Source: Desulfarculales bacterium UBA702
GTDB taxonomy: Bacteria > Desulfobacterota > Syntrophobacteria > Syntrophobacterales > Syntrophobacteraceae
NCBI GenBank assembly: GCA_002298165.1
Contig: DBMI01000028.1
Span: 134,056-198,055, forward strand
Direction of reading: 5' to 3'
Length of the DNA: 64,000 nucleotides
Both the position numbers and the translations under genes were made by a program. Below are positions 53,458-61,634 of this stretch, in pieces. The notes under the pieces were generated by a model. That model searched no databases and had not been told where the DNA came from. It saw only the letters and a program-made list of their open reading frames with translations. The first letter of the stretch is position 1; each line of letters opens with the position of its first letter.

Positions 53458-54271
53458 GACGCTCAGGCTGCTTCTGGGGACGATCGTACTTCGCCCCTAT
53501 GTTTTTGCTTTTCTTGCTGCCTATATACTGGCCGGCTGCCTTCATATCGGCTGGAAAAAGACACTGGCATACATCCCGGTGGGATACGGGCTCGCGTGGC
53601 TCTCTGAATTTTGTTCCATTAACTTCGGCTTTCCATACGGCGACTATTTCTATATTTCAACAACCGCCAACAGGGAACTCTGGGTTTTCGGCGTTCCGTT
53701 CATGGATTCGCTTTCTTATGTTTTCCTTTCCTACTGCAGCTATTCGCTTGCTGTTTTCTTGCTGAGTCCTTTCACCTTTTTGTCGGGAAAATTCTTCCTG
53801 CTGGAAAACTCCGAAGTGAGACGTTCCGTCCGGACACTCTTCCTGGGGGCCTTTCTATTCGTCTTGCTGGACGTTGTGATCGACCCGGTAGCGTTGCTGG
53901 GCGACCGATGGTTCCTGGGCAAAATTTATGGTTACAAGCACGCCGGCTATTATTTTGGAATTCCAATGAGCAATTTCGGCGGATGGCTCGTGGTGGGAAT
54001 CGTGCTGATGGGCGCCCTCCAGATTCTGGACAGGGTCTCCATGCTCGCGCCCGGAAGGTTGCCTCTTCCCGCCGTCCTCTCATCGAGGCTTCTCGGCCCG
54101 GCACTTTACCTCTCAGTGATGCTTTTCAACATAGGCGTTACATTCAGGATAGGTGAATACCAACTCGGGTTTGTTGATCTTGTGATCCTTTCGACACTCC
54201 TGGTGATGACCCTCTTCTTTACATCATACAAGCTGCGCTTCGCCTCCGCAGTAAATGCCGGGCGGGCTTGA
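53450..54271 (+). CDS. CruF-like (DUF422) membrane protein
   Basis: The 273-residue integral membrane protein has about seven helices. It carries the DUF422 pattern seen in carotenoid 1,2-hydratase CruF: EFCSINFGFPYGDYFY, a VPFMDSLSYVFLSYCSY section and a DPVALLGDRWFLG loop with conserved Asp and Trp. CruF adds water to a carotenoid end group. Its 8-bp overlap with hpnH suggests a role in hopanoid or other polyprenyl lipid modification instead (inference). Confidence 0.78.
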   Translation: MPETLRLLLGTIVLRPYVFAFLAAYILAGCLHIGWKKTLAYIPVGYGLAWLSEFCSINFGFPYGDYFYISTTANRELWVFGVPFMDSLSYVFLSYCSYSLAVFLLSPFTFLSGKFFLLENSEVRRSVRTLFLGAFLFVLLDVVIDPVALLGDRWFLGKIYGYKHAGYYFGIPMSNFGGWLVVGIVLMGALQILDRVSMLAPGRLPLPAVLSSRLLGPALYLSVMLFNIGVTFRIGEYQLGFVDLVILSTLLVMTLFFTSYKLRFASAVNAGRA

Positions 54272-54354
54272 TAGTCCGAACCGGAAACGCTAATGCCTCT
54301 GCCGGTAGGGTCTTCGGGACAATAAGGAATTTTCGCTTTCGCATAATGTTCTGA

Positions 54355-55020
54355 TTAAGAGGCAAGGAAAGGCGGAAGCACTATACCGGCTAGGTCCGTC
54401 ACAATGTGTGCGATGATATTGGCAAGCAGGTCTTTTCGCCATAAATAAAATGCTGTTGCAATTGAACCTGATAGCACAGTAGTAAGTGCGGCTCCCCAGC
54501 CCCACACTGGGACATGAGCCAGCCCAAACGCAAAAACGGATATCAGTCCGGCTATCCATACATTCCCGGTAATCCACAAAAGCCTTTCGATGGCATAGCC
54601 GCGGTAAAGAAACTCTTCCACGGTACCTCCGATCAGAATAGCGATGATGAGATACCATGACGGCAAAGCGCGAGCTTTACCCAGTCCTTCCTCAAACCAC
54701 GAAATTCCGGCAACAGCCATGGCTTTGGCAAGAACGGGCGAATAGATCCAGATCAGGAAAGCGGCAAAAGCCCCTCCCCATGCAACCGATCTCCAGTTGA
54801 ACGTTCTTAAGCCAATGGAAGCAAGCGTAAGTCGTTCACGATGTTTGATGATCATCATTATGGAAGCACAAATCAAAATCATTGATAGCTGTGCAAAGGG
54901 AGCAACCCAAAGCAGCGGTTGGTCAGCGAAAATCTTCACGCTTACAAAGGCCGTTATGCCCGGCCCAAATAGCGCCAGACATACACCCGTTAATGTTGCA
55001 AACTCGACCCTATAAGCCAT
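54355..55020 (-). CDS. CPBP-family intramembrane metalloprotease
   Basis: The 221-residue protein has six to seven membrane helices and the CAAX-protease/Abi motifs GTVEEFLYRG (about 134-143, paired glutamates and arginine) and AFGLAHVP (histidine of motif 2). A third helix with HIVTDLAGI matches motif 3. Substrates of bacterial members are mostly unknown. It points against the hpnAH operon. Confidence 0.88.
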   Translation of the reverse strand: MAYRVEFATLTGVCLALFGPGITAFVSVKIFADQPLLWVAPFAQLSMILICASIMMIIKHRERLTLASIGLRTFNWRSVAWGGAFAAFLIWIYSPVLAKAMAVAGISWFEEGLGKARALPSWYLIIAILIGGTVEEFLYRGYAIERLLWITGNVWIAGLISVFAFGLAHVPVWGWGAALTTVLSGSIATAFYLWRKDLLANIIAHIVTDLAGIVLPPFLAS

Positions 55021-55068
55021 ATCTCATACCAGAATTGGTAGCATGAGAGCTAGACAGTCCGGAAATCA

Positions 55069-55857
55069 TCAACCGAGCTGCTCAATTCTGATTTCGCCGG
55101 CCATCCTGCAAAGCTCTGCCGAAGGGATCTTCATCAAGTCAACCAAAGTCGCCCCAAGATTTTTTCCCGCAAGGCTCGAACGCAACCAGGACCTGTAGAA
55201 GGCGAACACAACCATCGGATTGCTAGCCATTGTTTGAAGCACCTTCAGCACGTCCACTCTGCCACCTTCACCTGTAATATCAGCCAAATCGAAGCCTAAA
55301 TCATCATCTACCGAATCGCTCACCGAGCGCAGGCAAAGAAGAGGGATCCCTTCACGATGGGCTATTCGCACCAATTCCGAGGTTTCCATATCGACCAACG
55401 CATGCTCTCCTTCAAATAGCGACGAAAGCATTCGCTTGTCGGGTGGCTGTGAGACCGTTACGGCTGTAACCGGGATGATGCATTCATTTAAAAGCCATGC
55501 TCCGAAATCCTCCGGAAAGTGATATCTGTAGACTTTCCTCTCATGTTCAGGCTTCTTGGGATCCAGCATGAAGATCTTTTCCAGCGTACAAATTGCCCCT
55601 ACACTAAGTTCGGGATGAAGGCCCCCGGCAAATCCACATGAAATCACCAGGTCGGGTTTAAAAGCCAAGGCACTATTCAGCCCATCGGCGGCAAAGCCGG
55701 CGCCCATTCCGGTTTCGACTAGAAGAATCTCCCTATCCTCGAATGAGCAGGAAAATCTCTTGTAAGGTTTTCTATCGAGCGGTGTCCAACGTCCCATTGC
55801 CCTGAAAAACGCGCCATACTCCTGCGGAAGCGCTGCCATTACTACTATTTTTATCAT
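55069..55857 (-). CDS. hpnG: Hopanoid-associated phosphorylase HpnG (nucleosidase family)
   Basis: The 262-residue protein belongs to the MTA/SAH nucleosidase and purine phosphorylase fold: VVMAALPQEYGAFF at the start, VETGMGAGFAADGLN, ISCGFAGGL, and VDMETSELVRIA with the purine-binding Glu near 150. In hopanoid makers HpnG removes adenine from adenosylhopane to give ribosylhopane. The presence of hpnH 2 kb away supports this assignment over a plain SAH nucleosidase. It is translated through a 1-bp overlap (TAATG) with the diesterase gene. Confidence 0.85.
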   Translation of the reverse strand: MIKIVVMAALPQEYGAFFRAMGRWTPLDRKPYKRFSCSFEDREILLVETGMGAGFAADGLNSALAFKPDLVISCGFAGGLHPELSVGAICTLEKIFMLDPKKPEHERKVYRYHFPEDFGAWLLNECIIPVTAVTVSQPPDKRMLSSLFEGEHALVDMETSELVRIAHREGIPLLCLRSVSDSVDDDLGFDLADITGEGGRVDVLKVLQTMASNPMVVFAFYRSWLRSSLAGKNLGATLVDLMKIPSAELCRMAGEIRIEQLG

Positions 55858-56714
55858 TAAAACGCCTGCCTTCTATCGGCTTCAATAGCAGCCTCCAATT
55901 TTTGGGGAAAATCCGTGAAAACACCGGCGATCCCATGCCGAAGGAGGAATCTGGCTGTCCTTGGACTGTTCACCACCCATGTGAGGACCGGGAAACCGGA
56001 TTCAGCAAGTCTTTTTACGTGCGATAACCGGAGCGCGCGCGTGGCGGGGTGGTAAGTTGAAGCTCCGATATCGCTCATCAGTGCCACCGGGTCGGTTGGA
56101 GGGGACTTCACCAGGGGACCAGTCATAATGCGCGGGTCGGCCTTTTTTACTATAATCAGGTATCTGAAATTGAAAGAAGAAATTATTACCCTCTCCCATA
56201 ATCCGAGAGATCCTATGAGGCCGGCAACTTTTTCCGCAACATCGTCATCTCCGGGAAGACCGGAGAGGTCTTTTATCTCAACGTTTACGAGCCAATCATG
56301 CTCGGCCGTAAAGATCAAGGCTTCCTCGAGAGTTGGTATGGGCTCTCCCCTGTAATCCTCAACTTCGGAGGGATTGAGATAGCCTCCAGCTATTTGTTTG
56401 AAAGGATCCGATGAGCTGAACCATGATCCGAAATCAAGTGATTTCAACTCATCGAGTCTAAAATCATTGACTTGCCAGGGACTGCGTCCTGGAAAGCGAA
56501 CCGCGACATCAGATGTACGGACCAGCGTTTCGTCATGCACGACAACCAGACAGCCGTCGAGGTTCAGGCGCACATCAAGTTCCCACATATCCGCGCCTGC
56601 AGCCAAAGCTTTTCGAGCGGCAGCAATTGTGTTTTCCGGGGCGACAGAACGAGCCCCTCTATGCGCAATATTCAAATAGCCTGAGTCTAATGCTTCCGCA
56701 ATATTAATTCCCAT
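55857..56714 (-). CDS. Glycerophosphodiester phosphodiesterase
   Basis: The 285-residue cytoplasmic enzyme cuts glycerophosphodiesters to glycerol-3-phosphate and an alcohol. The GDPD motif AHRGARSVAPENTIAA, MWELDVRLNLDG with Glu-Asp metal ligands, and VVHDETLVRTSD are complete. There is no signal peptide. It is coupled to hpnG in one leftward pair, which hints at linked membrane-lipid turnover. Confidence 0.92.
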   Translation of the reverse strand: MGINIAEALDSGYLNIAHRGARSVAPENTIAAARKALAAGADMWELDVRLNLDGCLVVVHDETLVRTSDVAVRFPGRSPWQVNDFRLDELKSLDFGSWFSSSDPFKQIAGGYLNPSEVEDYRGEPIPTLEEALIFTAEHDWLVNVEIKDLSGLPGDDDVAEKVAGLIGSLGLWERVIISSFNFRYLIIVKKADPRIMTGPLVKSPPTDPVALMSDIGASTYHPATRALRLSHVKRLAESGFPVLTWVVNSPRTARFLLRHGIAGVFTDFPQKLEAAIEADRRQAF

Positions 56715-57382
56715 TGGCGGATATCCGTTTTGGACAGCATGTCCGATAAGACCAGTAGATCTTACTATACTTTACCCCAGTAAAATACTGTCTGCCTACC
56801 CGATTATTACCGCGTTTACCTGATATGATTTTTAGTCAAAACAATAGATATTGCAATCACCAAAGAGTTGGTTTCGTAGCACCCTATTTCCCTGAAAGCC
56901 AGGTCCCCCTCCCTCCTCCTGGCTTTCACTTTTTTGCCGATAGTGCATCCCCAGATACATGACTCCCATATCCCTGATTTTTAAATGGAATCGCGACGCG
57001 CTCTATTCTTTGTGAAGAATGGTCAGTCGTGGATCGGTCGGTTTGGATCGCCATAAATGGCTCCTGACAATTGTCAGTGCTCCACTGATGCCTTGACTCT
57101 AAATCCTCACTAAGGTATAGAACTTAGGCGGCATATTTGATTCATTATCAGAATTTTCAGCCGCGCAAAACTCCTCACCGCCCGCCGCCTTCAGCTTTGT
57201 TCGGGCGCCCTTTGCAAGCGGCGCGGCCGATCCGGTCGGGTATCTTTCCGTTCGGATTTTGATTCTTTTCATTTGAGTTCTCAACGTACTCCACACCCCT
57301 CATGGCGCACGGCATGGCGGTTGTAACGTATGTCATCATTCCTGGAAATCTGGAAGAAATGAACCAAAAAGAGGAGGAGTCA
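56715..57382. other. 670-bp spacer upstream of aapJ, with an orphan terminator
   Basis: No protein gene is seen. An AT-rich part (56750-56890) is followed by a terminator facing right (56894-56935) although no rightward gene precedes it, so a small RNA may be made here. The remaining 450 bp contain the aapJ leader; promoter elements were not identified. Confidence 0.4.
56894..56935 (+). terminator. Orphan rho-independent terminator
   Basis: GAAAGCCAGG (56894-56903) and CCTGGCTTTC (56918-56927) are a perfect 10-bp stem with a pyrimidine-rich 14-nt loop, followed by AC and six T. The next gene upstream on this strand ends 2.6 kb away, so the terminated transcript probably starts inside the spacer. 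Confidence 0.75.
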
Positions 57383-58411
57383 ATGTTAAGGTCTATCAAG
57401 CCGGGTATAGTGATACTGGTTGCCGCGCTGTTGCTGGCAATCCCGCTCGTCGTAAATGCGGGAGAAACTTTAGATTCTGTCAAGGCACGCGGCTACCTGA
57501 TAGTTGGAGTAAACGGGGGCCTCTTTGGTTTCGGTATGCCCGACGAAAAGGGCGTCTGGCGCGGACTGGATGTTGATACCGGACGTGCGGTGGCGGCGGG
57601 GATATTTGCAGATCCAGATAAAGTAAAATTCGTTACGCTGACCACTCAAACCCGCTTCACTGCTCTGCAGTCCAAGGAAGTGGATGTACTCTGCCGAAAT
57701 GCCACCAGGACGCTGACGCGGGAAACCGAGCTGGGTCTAAATTTTGTGGCCGTCAACTATTATGACGGCCAGGGATTCCTCATTCCGAAAAAGCTGGGCG
57801 TAAAGAGTGCAAAAGAACTCGATGGGGCAAGCGTTTGCGTTCTTCCAGGCACGACCACGGAACAGAATGTCGCGGACTTTTTCCGGACCAATAAACTTAC
57901 GATGAAGCCGGTGGTTATTGAACAAAACACTGAACTTAACCAGGCTTTTTTCTCGGGAAGATGCGACTGCCTGACATCGGATGCTTCCCAACTTGCCGGG
58001 ATAAGGGCGGTTGCTCCTAATCCCGACGATTACATGATCCTTCCCGACATTATCTCTAAAGAACCCCTTGCGCCCGCTGTCCGTCACGGTGACGATCAGT
58101 GGCGCGATATCGTAGACTTTTGCGTCCTGGCCATGATTGCCGCGGAAGACCTTGGAATAAGCTCGAAAAATGTCGATGAAATGTTAAAAAATGAAAGTCC
58201 CGATGTGAAGCGTTTCCTCGGAGTCACCCCAGGTAACGGTAAAGCACTCGGACTGGATGAGAAGTGGGCCTACAACATCATAAAGAAAGTCGGCAACTAC
58301 GGGGAGGTTTTCGAACGAAATGTCGGTGAGGAAACCAAGCTCAAATTAAAACGCGGGCTGAATGCACAGTGGAAGGACGGCGGTTTGATGTACGCTCCTC
58401 CATTCAAATAG
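57383..58411 (+). CDS. aapJ: General L-amino-acid ABC transporter, binding protein AapJ
   Basis: The 342-residue periplasmic protein has a signal peptide (about 1-24) and the family-3 binding-protein start LDSVKARGYLIVGVNGGLFGFG. RNATRTLTRETELGLNFV and the C-terminal LGLDEKWAYNIIKKVGNYGE are typical of AapJ/YhdW, longer than ordinary glutamine-type binding proteins. ATG 57383 follows GAGGAGG. It opens a complete aapJQMP set of broad amino-acid uptake. Confidence 0.94.
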   Translation: MLRSIKPGIVILVAALLLAIPLVVNAGETLDSVKARGYLIVGVNGGLFGFGMPDEKGVWRGLDVDTGRAVAAGIFADPDKVKFVTLTTQTRFTALQSKEVDVLCRNATRTLTRETELGLNFVAVNYYDGQGFLIPKKLGVKSAKELDGASVCVLPGTTTEQNVADFFRTNKLTMKPVVIEQNTELNQAFFSGRCDCLTSDASQLAGIRAVAPNPDDYMILPDIISKEPLAPAVRHGDDQWRDIVDFCVLAMIAAEDLGISSKNVDEMLKNESPDVKRFLGVTPGNGKALGLDEKWAYNIIKKVGNYGEVFERNVGEETKLKLKRGLNAQWKDGGLMYAPPFK

Positions 58412-58438
58412 ATTAGGCAAAGCCAAAATTAATTCCCG

Positions 58439-58495
58439 CGACTCCGGGTCCGGACCGGATGGGAGCCTTCGCTGCTCCCGGTCCCCCCGGGGTCG
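58439..58495 (+). promoter_or_regulatory. Intercistronic stem-loop between aapJ and aapQ
   Basis: Nested inverted arms (CGAC/GTCG, CCGGG/CCCGG, GGACC/GGTCC, GGGAGC/GCTCCC) build one long, GC-rich stem-loop in the 105-bp gap. Such structures after the binding-protein gene commonly protect its mRNA and lower read-through, giving more binding protein than permease (established for ABC operons). Confidence 0.65.
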
Positions 58496-58516
58496 TTCTT
58501 TCCTGAAAAGTTTTTG

Positions 58517-59704
58517 ATGAACCAGGCAAATAAGACCGCAAACGTAACGAATAATATTCCTTTTTGGCATGACCCCGCCAAACGTGGGATAGTCTTTCAG
58601 GCAGCCGCGCTCCTGCTTGTCCTGATGATTGGCTACTACATCTTCAGCAATACCCAGGCAAATCTTCGCCGGCAGTCGATTGCAACCGGCTACGGGTTTT
58701 TTGGCAAGGAAGCAGGGTTTGAAATCGGCGAACCGATGATTTCATATTCGGCGGCCGACACCTACGCCAAGGCACTCCTGGTAGGGGTTCTCAACACTCT
58801 TAAGGTCTCTTTTGCCGGAATCTTGCTGACCACCCTTATAGGCCTCTTTGTCGGCATTGCGAGGCTCTCCAAAAACTGGCTGGTTTCAAAACTGGCCCAG
58901 GGGTATATCGAAGTTCTTCAGAACGTGCCGGTGCTATTGCAGCTTTTTTTCTGGTACGGCCTGTTCCATAACGCTCTGCCGCTGCCAAGAAATTCCATAA
59001 GTCCACTGCCCGGTGTTTTTATAAACAATCGAGGCTTCTACCTGCCTATTCCAGAAGCTCACCCAGTTTATAAGTGGATGTTGCTTGCGCTTTTGGCGGC
59101 CTTCATTATCTCATATCTTCTCAAGCGGTGGTCCAAGGCGAGGCAGGACCTGACAGGGCAGACTTTTCCCTTATTTTCTTCGTTCCTGTCCCTTTCAATT
59201 GGAATGCCGCTTTTGGTTTGGCTAGCTTCAGGGGCGCCCACCGGTATGGACGTCCCCCACCTTCGAGGCTTTAACTTTATCGGTGGTCTTTCGTTCAGCC
59301 CTGAATTTGGGGCGCTCTTGATCGGACTGGTTCTTTATACCTCCGCATTCGTCGCCGAAATTGTGCGAGCCGGCATACAGGCGGTATCCCATGGTCAGAC
59401 CGAGGCCGCGGCAAGCATCGGTTTGCGCCCGAAGCTCGTCCTGACGCTTGTTATATTGCCCCAGGCGCTCAGGGTGATCATTCCCCCGCTTACCAACCAG
59501 ATGCTAAATCTTACCAAAAACAGCTCCCTGGCCATTGCCATAGGCTATCCCGATTTCGTCGCGGTGGCTAACACCACCATAAACCAGACCGGCCAGGCGA
59601 TCGAAGGGGTGGCCCTTATAATGATCGTCTATCTCATTATCAGCCTGGTCACTTCGGCATTTATGAACTGGTACAACAAAAGAACTGCTTTGGTCGAAAG
59701 ATAG
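58517..59704 (+). CDS. aapQ: General L-amino-acid ABC transporter permease AapQ
   Basis: The 395-residue permease has an N-terminal helix (about 22-42), a long periplasmic part, and a typical HisMQ-type core at both ends with the EAA loop HGQTEAAASIGLRPKLVLTLVILPQALRV. Size and split layout match AapQ/YhdX. ATG 58517 is the real start; the ribosome site (GAAAAG) is modest. It ends 5 bp before aapM. Confidence 0.93.
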   Translation: MNQANKTANVTNNIPFWHDPAKRGIVFQAAALLLVLMIGYYIFSNTQANLRRQSIATGYGFFGKEAGFEIGEPMISYSAADTYAKALLVGVLNTLKVSFAGILLTTLIGLFVGIARLSKNWLVSKLAQGYIEVLQNVPVLLQLFFWYGLFHNALPLPRNSISPLPGVFINNRGFYLPIPEAHPVYKWMLLALLAAFIISYLLKRWSKARQDLTGQTFPLFSSFLSLSIGMPLLVWLASGAPTGMDVPHLRGFNFIGGLSFSPEFGALLIGLVLYTSAFVAEIVRAGIQAVSHGQTEAAASIGLRPKLVLTLVILPQALRVIIPPLTNQMLNLTKNSSLAIAIGYPDFVAVANTTINQTGQAIEGVALIMIVYLIISLVTSAFMNWYNKRTALVER

Positions 59705-59709
59705 GTCAC

Positions 59710-60801
59710 TTGGAACCAGCAATTATCTCAATCCCTGCAACAGAAGAGATCAAGCCGCCCATAACCGGCATTGGGGTTATCGGGTGGGTCAGGAAGAATC
59801 TTTTCACCGGTAAATTCAACACCCTCCTGACCCTGCTGATTCTCTTCGCCATTGTAAAGACAGTGCCACCGATTATCCGCTGGGCTTTCGTCGACAGCCT
59901 CTGGTCATCCCAAAGCCAGGCATGCAAGGAAGCGGCTGGTGCCTGCTGGTCCGTTGTGACAAACAATATCCGCTTTATCTTGTTCGGATTCTATCCCTAC
60001 GATCAGCAATGGAGGCCGATAGCCGCCATCGCCCTGCTCGTTGGCTTCATAATCTACAGCCACAACCGACGGCGTTGGAACACCAAGCTGCTGATCGCAT
60101 GGCCCCTCGGATTGGCCGCCATGGGAATAATCATGTACGGGGGCATCTTCTCGCTGCCCGAGGTGGAGACCGAAAAGTGGAGCGGAATTTCCCTGACGCT
60201 TCTACTGGCAATTTTCGGCCTTTCGGCAGCCTACCCGCTCGGAGTGCTGCTTGCACTCGGCCGCAGGTCCAGGCTTCCCGCGATAAAAGCATTGAGTGTC
60301 GTCTATATTGAATTGATTCGAGGCGTCCCGCTAATCAGCATGCTCTTTATGGCCTCGGTTATGCTGCCGCTTTTCTTGCCCGAAGGAATCACGATAAACA
60401 AGATACTTCGCGCCCAGGTTGCCATTATTCTTTTCACGGCCGCATACATCGCTGAGGTCGTACGGGGCGGGCTTCAGGCAATCCCCCGCGGGCAGTACGA
60501 GGCAGCCGAAGCGCTCGGGCTAAGCTACTATCAGAAAATGCGCCTCATTGTGCTGCCCCAGGCGCTTAAAACAGTTATTCCGCCTACGGTTAGCATCCTT
60601 ATTTCCGCCTTTAAGGATACATCTCTTGTTGTTATAATCGGACTCTTCGACCTGTTAAAGACGACCCATGTTACACTGTCGAACCCCGACTGGATGGGCT
60701 TTAGCAATGAGGCATATCTATTTACCTCGTTGATCTATTTCGTGGGCTGTTTTTTCATGTCGAATTTCAGCCGCCGGCTGGAAACGCAACTCAAGACCTG
60801 A
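59710..60801 (+). CDS. aapM: General L-amino-acid ABC transporter permease AapM
   Basis: The 363-residue partner permease has N-terminal helices and the EAA loop RGQYEAAEALGLSYYQKMRLIVLPQALKT. IELIRGVPLISMLFMASVMLPLFLP is nearly the family consensus. It starts with TTG at 59710, 5 bp after aapQ; no ATG is near. Together with AapQ it forms the membrane channel. Confidence 0.93.
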   Translation: MEPAIISIPATEEIKPPITGIGVIGWVRKNLFTGKFNTLLTLLILFAIVKTVPPIIRWAFVDSLWSSQSQACKEAAGACWSVVTNNIRFILFGFYPYDQQWRPIAAIALLVGFIIYSHNRRRWNTKLLIAWPLGLAAMGIIMYGGIFSLPEVETEKWSGISLTLLLAIFGLSAAYPLGVLLALGRRSRLPAIKALSVVYIELIRGVPLISMLFMASVMLPLFLPEGITINKILRAQVAIILFTAAYIAEVVRGGLQAIPRGQYEAAEALGLSYYQKMRLIVLPQALKTVIPPTVSILISAFKDTSLVVIIGLFDLLKTTHVTLSNPDWMGFSNEAYLFTSLIYFVGCFFMSNFSRRLETQLKT

Positions 60802-60830
60802 TTCTTCAAACAAGCCGGGCCAAAGCAGCT

Positions 60831-61601
60831 ATGAACGACAAAATCGCATCACCTGAAAAATCGTCGGACTCCCCAATTATCCAGATTATTGACATGCACA
60901 AGTGGTTCGGCGATTTTCACGTGCTAAACGACATAAACCTTTCGGTGAACAAAGGTGAGCGTATTGTTATATGCGGGCCTTCAGGTTCGGGGAAATCAAC
61001 TCTCATTCGCTGCATCAACAGGCTCGAAGAACACCAGCGAGGCCGAATTATTGTAGATAATATCGAGCTAACGAATGATATCAAAAACGTGGAAAAAATC
61101 CGCGCTGAAGTCGGGATGGTCTTTCAACACTTCAATCTTTTTCCACACCTGACAATCCTTGAAAACCTGACTCTCGGGCCTATCTGGGTAAGAAAGACAT
61201 CGCGCGCCCAAGCCGAAGAAATGGCAATGTACTACCTTGAAAAGGTTCACATAGCCGAACAGGCCAAAAAGTACCCCGGCCAGCTTTCGGGAGGTCAGCA
61301 GCAGAGGGTTGCTATAGCAAGAAGCCTGTGCATGAAGCCGAAGGTCATGCTCTTCGACGAACCAACCAGCGCCCTTGACCCGGAAATGGTAAAAGAGGTC
61401 CTGGACGTCATGATTCAGCTCGCCCAGGAAGGCATGACCATGCTGGTTGTCTCCCACGAAATGGGGTTCGCGAGGAGCGTCGCCCACCGCGTGCTTTTCA
61501 TGGATTTTGGCCAGATACTCGAGCAGAACACGCCGCAGGATTTCTTCTCAAATCCCCAACACGAAAGATCGAAGCTTTTTCTCAGCCAGATTTTGCATTA
61601 G
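60831..61601 (+). CDS. aapP: General L-amino-acid ABC transporter ATPase AapP
   Basis: The 256-residue polar-amino-acid ABC ATPase has Walker A GPSGSGKST, Q-loop VFQHFNLFPHLT, signature LSGGQQQRVAIARSL, Walker B VMLFDEPTSALDPE and the switch VSHEMGFAR. It completes aapJQMP. Only 33 bp separate it from the radical SAM gene on the same strand, and no terminator lies between, so read-through is likely. Confidence 0.95.
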   Translation: MNDKIASPEKSSDSPIIQIIDMHKWFGDFHVLNDINLSVNKGERIVICGPSGSGKSTLIRCINRLEEHQRGRIIVDNIELTNDIKNVEKIRAEVGMVFQHFNLFPHLTILENLTLGPIWVRKTSRAQAEEMAMYYLEKVHIAEQAKKYPGQLSGGQQQRVAIARSLCMKPKVMLFDEPTSALDPEMVKEVLDVMIQLAQEGMTMLVVSHEMGFARSVAHRVLFMDFGQILEQNTPQDFFSNPQHERSKLFLSQILH

Positions 61602-61634
61602 GCATTGCAACTCCCTTGGTCAGGGGAAAGCCAA

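Noticed and set aside
57175..57483. 102-codon minus-strand frame before aapJ
   Set aside because: It covers the aapJ signal-peptide region antisense and is Ser/Ile-rich without motifs or a ribosome site.
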